Source: a virus. Taken from it: 23,675 bases of DNA. Below are positions 14,327 through 20,426 of the stretch, one piece after another. The stretch spans positions 1 to 23,675 of IMG/VR virus record IMGVR_UViG_3300036980_000141; one strand, written 5' to 3'. Within the stretch, counting starts at the first letter, position 1. Each line of letters starts with the position of its first letter. The translations under genes and the position numbers were made by a program. The notes under the pieces were generated by a model. The model was not told where the DNA came from and did no database searches. It saw nothing but the letters and a program-made list of their open reading frames with translations.

Positions 14327-15651
14327 TCGGCCTCCTCCTTCGGCTTGCGCCAGACGGCCATCTCGTGAATCGCCGAGACGTCCAGTTTCAGTGCGTCCAG
14401 GTCAGCCCTAACCTTGGGCCAGTTGTAGTCGTGGAAGATCACGCAACCCCCCGGCTTGACCTTGGCTTCCGCGATGTCGAACACGCGGAGCGTCTCGCCT
14501 GCGGCGTGGTCCCCGTCTATGAACATCAGGTCTACCGCGCCGTCTTTCAGTTCCGTGAGAGCCGCCTCGAACGTCGCTCGAATCGGCACGACCGTACCAC
14601 CGAGGACTCCGATCTTCGAGAGGTTCTCAAGGAACTCCGGGTAGACCCCGTCGTCGTCGAGTTGCGCGTCGTGGTGCTCCATGCCCAACTCATCGGGGGA
14701 GCCGAGGAAGTGGTCTACGGCATAGACTCGGATTCCTCTGTCAGCCTGCGCTGCACCCATTCCTAACAGAGCGCTGGAGCGACCCTTCCATGAGCCGAGT
14801 TCCACGACTATCCCGCCGGTCGGGACGAACCGCATCTCTTCGAGGATGACGTCGGCCTGACTGTCGGTGAGCCAGCCCTCAATCTCCTTCCACTCGTCGG
14901 TGACGGAGATGGCCGTGCGCTCGGTCTTGAGGAACCACCTGCCGATGTTCCCGGTCCACCCCTTCGTGCCGTAGTGGGTGAGGTCTATCGAGGGGTCGAG
15001 CCATATCCTGCCCCCCGCTCGTCTCCAGAGGCGGGAGAACGAGTAGTCCTCGCCCCACATCTTGCCCTCCTCGACGAGTTCGTTGAAGAGCGCGTAGAAG
15101 TGCTGGATGATCTCCGGCTCTTTCGTTGGGGGGTTGTCGCACTTCAGAGCAGGGTAGGCCTCGAACATCCTCTCGAAAACCCTGCGGTGCAGCATCGCGA
15201 AGCCGACGTGCGAGGCGTCGAGTTCCACGCAGCCGCAGTGCGCGCAGACGACGAGCTTGTTCCCGGCCTCTTTCGGGAAGGCAACGGTGTACGTCTCGTT
15301 GTCGCTCTTCCTTCTGTACGCCCCGGAGACGAAGTCCTTGTCCGCCTTGAGGAACTTGAGGACGTCCCTCGCGTCCCATCTGAGATCATCGTCGATGCAC
15401 ATCATGTGCGAGCACTTCGACGCCATGAACCACGCCACCAGGGTGTTCCTCGCCCGCATCACCAGCGAGTCCTGCGGAGCGATTCGGATCTCCCCGTATA
15501 TCTTGTTCGCCGAGAACAGGCTCATCGTCTCCATTAGCGAGATGACCGTCTCGTGCCTGATCGCTCCCGAGCCGCAGGGGATGGCTATGAAGATCCCCGT
15601 GAACGGGTGCTCCCCTTGCTCCAGCGGCACCGGCTTCGTCCCTTCTGTCAT
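14311..15651 (-). CDS. Glycosyltransferase-methyltransferase fusion
   Basis: A 446-residue two-domain enzyme. Residues 17-240 look like a GT-A-fold glycosyltransferase: FTGIFIAIPCGSGAIRHETV, ARNTLVAWF, then CIDDDLRW with the DxD-type metal-binding triplet at 87-89, a CxxCGC cluster at 136-141, and GGRIWLDPSIDLTHYG near 213-228. Residues 275-440 are a class I SAM-dependent methyltransferase of the Methyltransf_24 type: VVELGSWKGRSSALLG (motif I, 282-297), YAVDHFLG (acidic loop), DLMFIDGDHAAGET (374-387) and KPGGCVIFHDYNW (399-411). It probably transfers and methylates a sugar, or modifies a shared target; substrate unknown. GGAGGAGAGA precedes the ATG. It sits between tail terminator and tube genes, so a virion protein is a plausible target. 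Its glycosyltransferase half is paralogous to the gene at 846-1583. Confidence 0.88.
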   Translation of the reverse strand: MTEGTKPVPLEQGEHPFTGIFIAIPCGSGAIRHETVISLMETMSLFSANKIYGEIRIAPQDSLVMRARNTLVAWFMASKCSHMMCIDDDLRWDARDVLKFLKADKDFVSGAYRRKSDNETYTVAFPKEAGNKLVVCAHCGCVELDASHVGFAMLHRRVFERMFEAYPALKCDNPPTKEPEIIQHFYALFNELVEEGKMWGEDYSFSRLWRRAGGRIWLDPSIDLTHYGTKGWTGNIGRWFLKTERTAISVTDEWKEIEGWLTDSQADVILEEMRFVPTGGIVVELGSWKGRSSALLGMGAAQADRGIRVYAVDHFLGSPDELGMEHHDAQLDDDGVYPEFLENLSKIGVLGGTVVPIRATFEAALTELKDGAVDLMFIDGDHAAGETLRVFDIAEAKVKPGGCVIFHDYNWPKVRADLDALKLDVSAIHEMAVWRKPKEEAECSIA

Positions 15652-15664
15652 TCTCTCCTCCCGC

Positions 15665-16117
15665 CTATCCCAAGTTCCTGTAGTGTTTGAACCGAGCCGA
15701 GAACACGACTGCTCCGGTCGCGGTCTGGCCCACAGGTGAAACTCCCTCGAACATCACCACGTCACTCTTGCTCTCCGGCCTCCATCCGTTGCTCGGGCAG
15801 AACGCGACTCGTATCGCCTCGATCGCGTCCCATGCTCTCTCCGCCCCGTCGTCATGCGCCGCCGCCCCCATCGAGGAAACGACCACGTCCCACGCCCATG
15901 TCTCCGGCTGGAATACCGCATCCCCGAGCAGTTCCGAATCTGGGGTCGTCATGCTTGCCAGGGCGACATTGATTCCAAGGACGCACGACTCCTGCATGAA
16001 CCTGTCTGGACTCATCCCTCTGTAGACCGTCGTGTCAATCGGGAGAGTGCCACCGTCAACCGCGAGGGCTTCGATCTTCTCGGCTAGGGCGTCGCGGAGG
16101 GTGGCGTAGGCACTCAC
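15665..16117 (-). CDS. Probable tail terminator / minor tail protein
   Basis: A 150-residue protein that starts with GTG, overlapping the previous stop as GTGA, with GGGGGCGAA upstream. It has an N-terminal helix (YATLRDALAEKIEAL), a middle with 'QESCVLGINVAL' and 'AVFQPETWAWDVVVSS', and a C-terminal strand ending ATGAVVFSARFKHYRNLG. Position after the gp10-like gene and before the tail tube, together with its size and alternating alpha/beta pattern, fits the lambda gpU/SPP1 gp17-type tail terminator that stops tube growth and joins tail to head. No motif proves it, so the functional name is inference from synteny. Confidence 0.65.
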   Translation of the reverse strand: MSAYATLRDALAEKIEALAVDGGTLPIDTTVYRGMSPDRFMQESCVLGINVALASMTTPDSELLGDAVFQPETWAWDVVVSSMGAAAHDDGAERAWDAIEAIRVAFCPSNGWRPESKSDVVMFEGVSPVGQTATGAVVFSARFKHYRNLG

Positions 16118-16680
16118 TTCGCCCCCATGCTGCTCTTGAGATTCGCCCCGATGTACGCATTGACTTCAGAGATCGCCTCGGGAGTGATGCCTATGAACGG
16201 GCGAGCCGGGATTCTGACATTCCTATTCCTCCCGGCCTTGTCGGTCCCGTACTGATGCGCCTTGCCGTAGTCGGCAACGGCTCCCGTGACACCCGCCCAC
16301 ACTCTCGCTCTCGTCTTGCTCTCGATCTTGTACCCTGCGGTGATGCCCTTCGAGAGGGCGCCGGATGCGTAGAGCAGAGAATGGGTGATGGCTTTCTTTC
16401 CCTTCGCCTTCTTCCCCTTGCGCTTCGCTCTGCGCTTTGCGAGCCCCGCCCTCTCGTATCCTTCCTTGGTCGAGTCCGCCCAAGGCTTCCACTTGATTCT
16501 GTACCCCGTCATCGGCTCGCCCTTGTTTGCGACGTCGAAGGCGCGCATCGAGGACTCGATGACCTTGAGAGCAAGGAACGCTCCGCACTTCCCCACGCCC
16601 TCGGCTGCTTTTGTCGCGAGCGTTTGGAGCAGGTTCTCGCTCTTCTTGGCGAGCCGAAACCTCATCATAGTGCCGCCCAT
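16114..16680 (-). CDS. Virion morphogenesis protein (HK97 gp10/Mu gpG-like)
   Basis: A neck or tail-completion protein of up to 188 residues. It shows the features of the phage virion morphogenesis family: WKPWADSTKEGYERAG, LLYASGALSKGI around residues 102-113, DYGKAHQYGTD near 138-147, and the end signature RNVRIPARPFIGIT near 154-166. A strongly basic stretch, RRAKRKGKKAKGKK at about 83-96, is unusual and may touch DNA or portal surfaces. Two starts are possible: the ATG at 16680 used here, or the ATG at 16668, which makes an ATGA overlap with the connector stop like most junctions in this operon. Neither has a strong ribosome site, so the first four residues are uncertain. Confidence 0.85.
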   Translation of the reverse strand: MGGTMMRFRLAKKSENLLQTLATKAAEGVGKCGAFLALKVIESSMRAFDVANKGEPMTGYRIKWKPWADSTKEGYERAGLAKRRAKRKGKKAKGKKAITHSLLYASGALSKGITAGYKIESKTRARVWAGVTGAVADYGKAHQYGTDKAGRNRNVRIPARPFIGITPEAISEVNAYIGANLKSSMGAK

Positions 16681-17291
16681 CCCGCTTGAAAATGCGCGAT
16701 CTTGGCAAACACCTCTTGCCTCGTGCTCTTGACATCGTCCACCGCTGCCCCGTCGGGGTTGATCCTCCCCGTCAGCGGGTGCCAGTAGTCGAGCGTGACG
16801 AGTTCCTTGATCGCCTTGCGGATCTCCGCAGGGATGTCAGTCGGGAGAGGCCCGTAGCCGCTGACGTACTTGATGACCAGGCTTCTCTGCGGACGGAAGT
16901 CCGCGCCCCACACTACGTTCCCCTGCCAGACCTCTCCGATGTTGAGCCAGATGCGCGAGGCGTCCCCGACCTCGATGGTGTAGTGGGAAGAGGGAACGAC
17001 GAACTCGTTGTTGCCGGTGTCGTATGTCTTGACGCCGTCGCTGGCGATCGAGATGAGCGGAGGCCTGGGAAGTTCGATGCAGTCCTCGATATGAACGGCG
17101 TCGATCGCGAACTCCCAGGTCTGCGTGTTGAGTGAGCGCAGGAGCACGTTCTCTATCTCGCAGGTCGCCGCCGAGATGAGGCCGAGGATCTTGCCCTCAT
17201 CCTTCCCGGCCTGCTGAGGCATCCACTCCTGCAGAGCGTCAAGGTTGATGGGTTCGACGGTCGGGGCGGTAATTCTGCTGAGGGTTCTCAT
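16665..17291 (-). CDS. Head-tail connector protein (gp6/phiE125 gp8-like)
   Basis: A 208-residue adaptor expected to bind under the portal and prepare the neck for tail joining. The pattern fits the gp6/gp8 connector family: an opening 'EPINLDALQEWMPQQ', then GLISAATCEIENVLLRSLNTQTW (a helix followed by the characteristic TQTWE segment), a beta-rich centre with LPRPPLISI, and a C-terminal helical pair DIPAEIRKAIKELVTLDYWH. Length and position, after the capsid group and before the gp10-like gene, agree. The start is an ATG in an ATGA overlap with the previous gene. Confidence 0.85.
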   Translation of the reverse strand: MRTLSRITAPTVEPINLDALQEWMPQQAGKDEGKILGLISAATCEIENVLLRSLNTQTWEFAIDAVHIEDCIELPRPPLISIASDGVKTYDTGNNEFVVPSSHYTIEVGDASRIWLNIGEVWQGNVVWGADFRPQRSLVIKYVSGYGPLPTDIPAEIRKAIKELVTLDYWHPLTGRINPDGAAVDDVKSTRQEVFAKIAHFQAGWAAL

Positions 17292-17593
17292 CTCTTCACT
17301 TTCAACTTCGGGGCCTTGCGCTTGGAGCCGAGCACGACTGTGGAGCCGCTGCGGTTGCTCTTGAGGTGCATCGGCTTGGGGGCTGGTGTCTCAGCCGGAG
17401 CCCTTGGCTTCATCGCCTTTGCTTTTAGCGCGGGCTGCTCCACCGGTTCGACATCCACCACGACGCCCCATCCCTCCCGAACGAACACGCTCGCCAGGTC
17501 GAACGGGATCTCGTAGACTCGTCCCGCGACGTACTCGCTGATCGTAAGTCCATCAGGCGAGCCCTTCCTTGTTTCCTTCATCCTGACTCTCAT
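17288..17593 (-). CDS. Small basic phage protein, unknown function
   Basis: A 101-residue protein from the ATG at 17593, chosen because GGAGG lies six bases upstream. The frame continues further but without a good site. The N-terminal half (MRVRMKETRKGSPDGLTISE, then YEIPFDLASVFVREGWGVVV) resembles the short proteins often placed between capsid and connector genes that read 'G-x-Y-x-[IV]-P...A..F[IV]..G.A'. The C-terminal 45 residues are a low-complexity Pro/Ala/Lys tail ending KRKAPKLKVKR, strongly basic and probably disordered. The stop overlaps the connector gene as ATGA. A head-completion role is possible but only inferred from position. Confidence 0.72.
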   Translation of the reverse strand: MRVRMKETRKGSPDGLTISEYVAGRVYEIPFDLASVFVREGWGVVVDVEPVEQPALKAKAMKPRAPAETPAPKPMHLKSNRSGSTVVLGSKRKAPKLKVKR

Positions 17594-17643
17594 TGCATCC
17601 TCCACAAAGACGCGGAGCAGGGCGAGCGCCTGGAGCACGAGCT

Positions 17644-17668
17644 GGCGGGATAGAACGAGACACCCGCC
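17644..17668 (-). other. GC-only 6-bp hairpin between two head genes
   Basis: GGCGGG at 17644-17649 pairs with CCCGCC at 17663-17668 across a 13-base loop, in the roughly 90-base gap after the decoration-type gene, one of the few real gaps in the operon. There is no run of T on the minus strand after it, so it is not a convincing intrinsic terminator. It could be a partial terminator, an RNA-processing structure that separates highly expressed capsid genes from the connector genes, or chance in GC-rich DNA. Confidence 0.25.
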
Positions 17669-17684
17669 CGCCCCGCGTCAAGTC

Positions 17685-18134
17685 CTACGTGATCGTGCCG
17701 CTGGTCAGCGTCACCCCGGAGTCCGGCTTGTGGGCCGCATAGTCCATGACGACGAAGGCCCCGATGACTCCCGCGCTGATGGTCGTCCCGGTGTAGACGG
17801 CCTTGACCCCGACGTACCTCTTGCCGCCGACGTAGCCGACGGTCTGAATGCAGATGTCCTCGGTGGTGGCATCCACCTTCGTGAACCCCCCGAGGATGTC
17901 CGCCGCCGCGACCAGGCTGTAGTTGCTCGCCGTGCCCGGCGTGACGGAGGCCTCGTACAGCGTGGGGGTGAGGTAGTTGCTGCCGTCCACGCCCGTGAGG
18001 TCGCCGATGATGACTCCCACGACCGCGCCCTCGAACCCCTGCGTGTCAACATAGCCGAGCCAGGTGTCCGTGTGCGCGAGATCGGTCGGAGCCGCCAGGA
18101 GCTTGACCTTGACGTTGTTGTACAGATCCCTCAT
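17685..18134 (-). CDS. Probable capsid-associated (decoration-type) structural protein
   Basis: A 149-residue, beta-rich protein beginning MRDLYNNVKV directly after the capsid gene, with a strong GAGGAGGACGAG ribosome site. The sequence is rich in Gly, Thr, Val and Ala, with alternating hydrophobic stretches (GFEGAVVGVIIGDLTGVDG, ICIQTVGYVGGKRYVGVKAV). It has no signal peptide and no catalytic-looking motif. Small proteins with a MRDLYNN-type start and a 'DTQGFEGA' strand are often found next to HK97-type capsid genes in phages, and position suggests a capsid decoration or stabilising role. That role is inferred from position and composition only. It could also be another structural component. 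Confidence 0.75.
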   Translation of the reverse strand: MRDLYNNVKVKLLAAPTDLAHTDTWLGYVDTQGFEGAVVGVIIGDLTGVDGSNYLTPTLYEASVTPGTASNYSLVAAADILGGFTKVDATTEDICIQTVGYVGGKRYVGVKAVYTGTTISAGVIGAFVVMDYAAHKPDSGVTLTSGTIT

Positions 18135-18154
18135 CTCGTCCTCCTCTCTGCGAC

Positions 18155-19306
18155 CTAAGAGGTCGCGATCTTGAGCTTGCGGATCGCCTCAGCCTGGATG
18201 ACCAGCCCGCCGACGCGCTTTCTGAACATGAACTCCACGACGCCCGTGGTCTTGCTGCTGTAGGGGTCGCGCAGTACGCTGATCTGCACCCTGTCCGCGA
18301 TGATGTACGCCCTGCGGAAGTCTCCGTAAGCTACGGGGTAGGTGTTGGTCGTGACGTCGGGCATGTCCGTCGCCTCGACGTAGGGCTGGCCGAGAATCCT
18401 CGGGGGGTTGCTGCCGGTGTAGTCCGGCTGCCAGACGTAGCCTGCGCCCGAGGTGATTTCCAGACCGCGAATGAGGCCGAGGGTCTTGCGGTTCATGACC
18501 CACATCCCGTTCCGGGCGTAGTCGGCTTTGATCGCGTGCTGCAGGTTGATGAGACCGGCCGCCTTGAGGACCGACGCATCCGTGCCGGGGGTGTAGCTGA
18601 CCGAGGTGTTGACCATGAACCCTTCCGGCTGCCCGACTCCCGTGCCGTTGACGAACGCCGTGCCCTCTAAGATCGCCAGCCTGAGTCCGGCCTTGTCAGC
18701 CAGGAATGCTTCCAAATTGAATGCCGAGTCCTCGAGGAGTTGATTGGTGATCTTCGGGTAGGCATACATCTCGTGCGCCGTGATGACGTGCTTCCCGAAG
18801 GTCTGCCCCGTTGTCTCGGTGCGCGTCCCGGCCTCTGCCGTCCACCCGCCCGAGAAGTCCCCCGTGTCGCTCGGCCACTCCAGGGTCGAGGTCGTGATCG
18901 GTTGCACCATCGCGATCTGCCGGATGGGGGAGAACTCTTGCACCCTGGCGATGATGCTGTTCATCACTTGCTTGGGCACGAGGTAGCCACCCGCTGTGTC
19001 GTCTGATGCGGACAGCGCCTTCTGCTCGTCCGGCGAGAACCGCCCGTCCCCTTGCCTGCAGTACTTCGCGAACGCCTTGGTCTCAGCGCCCGCCTGCTCT
19101 TCCGCGTTGACCGGAGCGGACGCGGGAGCCTTCCACTTGGCCTCCAGCTCGTCCATCCGCGCGTTCATGCGGTCGATCGCGGCCTTCGTCTCGGGCAGAG
19201 TCACACCGATGGACTTGACCTCGTCGGCCATCTTGTCCCGGTACTCCTCGAAGCCCTTCGCGAGACGAAGGAACTCGTCTTTGACTGCCTTCAGTTCCTC
19301 GCTCAT
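18155..19306 (-). CDS. Major capsid protein, HK97 family
   Basis: Main shell protein, 383 residues. Residues 1-60 are a charged helical coiled-coil region (the delta or scaffold-like domain), followed by an Ala/Pro linker. The mature part probably begins near residues 98-110, KALSASDDTAGGYLVP, a hallmark block of this family and the likely region of protease cleavage. Further motifs are SPIRQIAMVQPITTSTLEWP, GGWTAEAGTRTETTGQTFGK, LLEDSAFNLEAFL and NGTGVGQPEGFM, then IIADRVQISVLRDPYS near the end. The ATG overlaps the protease stop as ATGA and has the strong site AAGGAGGAAAGGACC before it, fitting high expression. The exact cleavage residue cannot be read from sequence alone. Confidence 0.96.
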   Translation of the reverse strand: MSEELKAVKDEFLRLAKGFEEYRDKMADEVKSIGVTLPETKAAIDRMNARMDELEAKWKAPASAPVNAEEQAGAETKAFAKYCRQGDGRFSPDEQKALSASDDTAGGYLVPKQVMNSIIARVQEFSPIRQIAMVQPITTSTLEWPSDTGDFSGGWTAEAGTRTETTGQTFGKHVITAHEMYAYPKITNQLLEDSAFNLEAFLADKAGLRLAILEGTAFVNGTGVGQPEGFMVNTSVSYTPGTDASVLKAAGLINLQHAIKADYARNGMWVMNRKTLGLIRGLEITSGAGYVWQPDYTGSNPPRILGQPYVEATDMPDVTTNTYPVAYGDFRRAYIIADRVQISVLRDPYSSKTTGVVEFMFRKRVGGLVIQAEAIRKLKIATS

Positions 19307-20196
19307 GGTCCTTTCCTCCTTAAGTTGTCGGCGAGTTCGCGGACTATCGCGAGCAACTCCTTGGCATCCTCATCCTCCGAGGGGAGTTCTCCTGGGTCGG
19401 GGGTAGGAGTGTCCGTGCCGGGTTCTTGCGAGTCTCCTTCGGCAGCGTTCGGGCTGTCAGACTCGGCGAGAAGTGGCGTGAGTGCTTCGATGGCATCCTT
19501 GAGCTTCGCCCGTAGCTCCGCGCTGAGGGCGCGGTCCTCCGTCTGCTTGACGGTATCTGGGTAGCCTGAGGTAGTTGAATCCCAATGCGTTGTGGTGGTC
19601 TGCGGACCGTAGCCCGTGCTCGCCGCGTTGTTCGTTGCGATGATCGTGGGCTTAAGATACTCGTTCGCCTTCTCCGTCACGGCCAGGAGCGCGTCACTGA
19701 GAGCTTCGTCCTCGTCGTCTGGGTGCTTCTTCTTGACCGCGATGATCTCCGCTGACTCGTTCGCGGGCCACAGAACGAGCGACCCCTCGAACAGGCGTAG
19801 CTCCTTGAGCCTGCGAATCTTCCCCTCGAACGAGTGCTGGATCACGTCGTAGCCGATTGACATGGCGTTGACGCGCCCCTTCCTCATGTGCTCTAGGATG
19901 ATCTGCGACTTCGGGTCCTTCATCTCCAGTTCGCCCCGAATGAAAAGCCCGTGCTCATCCTCGACGGCATCGTCCGCGCTTATCCCGCCGATCAACTCCT
20001 GGTGCTGCCAGAGCAGCGGGATCTGCTTGCCCTTCTGCCGCCACCTGTCTAGCGTCCGCGAGAATGCCCCCCTCTCCACCACGTCCCCCTGCTGGTCGGT
20101 GTTGCCGAACGTCGAGAGGTAGCCGGTGAAGGTTCCGGCCTCTGTCTGCAATTCCTTAACGTCCATGCGGAAGTCCTTGTCCTCGCGCTTGCCCAT
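19303..20196 (-). CDS. Prohead protease, HK97 family (peptidase U35)
   Basis: Serine protease that matures the prohead by removing the capsid scaffold-like N-terminus. From the chosen ATG at 20196 the protein has 297 residues: FTGYLSTFGNTDQQGDVVERGAF near residues 22-44 is the family opening, QIPLLWQHQ holds the likely catalytic His65, and NAMSIGYDV the likely catalytic Ser113, followed by LWPANESAEI. The last 100 residues are Thr/Pro/acidic-rich (DTPTPDPGELPSEDEDA), a probable disordered tail of the kind lost during maturation. The frame stays open 84 codons further upstream, but that stretch is Arg-rich, overlaps the preceding gene and has no family similarity. The start at 20196 has GGAGGGC ahead of it and TGATG coupling. 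It lies directly before the capsid gene as in HK97. Confidence 0.94.
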   Translation of the reverse strand: MGKREDKDFRMDVKELQTEAGTFTGYLSTFGNTDQQGDVVERGAFSRTLDRWRQKGKQIPLLWQHQELIGGISADDAVEDEHGLFIRGELEMKDPKSQIILEHMRKGRVNAMSIGYDVIQHSFEGKIRRLKELRLFEGSLVLWPANESAEIIAVKKKHPDDEDEALSDALLAVTEKANEYLKPTIIATNNAASTGYGPQTTTTHWDSTTSGYPDTVKQTEDRALSAELRAKLKDAIEALTPLLAESDSPNAAEGDSQEPGTDTPTPDPGELPSEDEDAKELLAIVRELADNLRRKGP

Positions 20197-20426
20197 CACA
20201 GCCCTCCTGGGTTTTCCTTTGCTCGATACCACTGATCCTCGCCAACCGGCTCGAAGACGACTCCACTGTCGCCCGGCTCGGAGACCCAGTGCCCGTTCTC
20301 GCTGCTCGTGATCGACTCGGGGATTCCGCTCGGGAACGCAGCGCACGCCATCCATGCCTCTTCGTTCGTGCGCCCCTTCTCCAGGTGCTTGCACCACATG
20401 CAATGGGGAGCCGGGCCGTAGGTCAT
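20196..20426 (-). CDS. Small phage protein with Cys-x2-Cys motif
   Basis: A 76-residue protein starting with an ATG that overlaps the stop of the head morphogenesis gene as ATGA. Its own stop overlaps the prohead protease ATG as TGATG. It carries APHCMWCKH, a third Cys in ACAAFPSGIPESI, and an acidic, aromatic C-terminus (HWVSEPGD, GVVFEP). Short proteins with this CxxC...C-x-FP-x-GIP arrangement are, to my knowledge, recurrent between portal or minor head genes and capsid genes in siphoviruses, but I know of no assigned function. The two or three cysteines could bind a metal. Function unknown. Confidence 0.8.
   Translation of the reverse strand: MTYGPAPHCMWCKHLEKGRTNEEAWMACAAFPSGIPESITSSENGHWVSEPGDSGVVFEPVGEDQWYRAKENPGGL

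Noticed and set aside
17644-17668. Intrinsic terminator after the decoration-type gene
   Set aside because: The stem is only six pairs with a 13-base loop and there is no following T run, so it is listed only as a weak hairpin.
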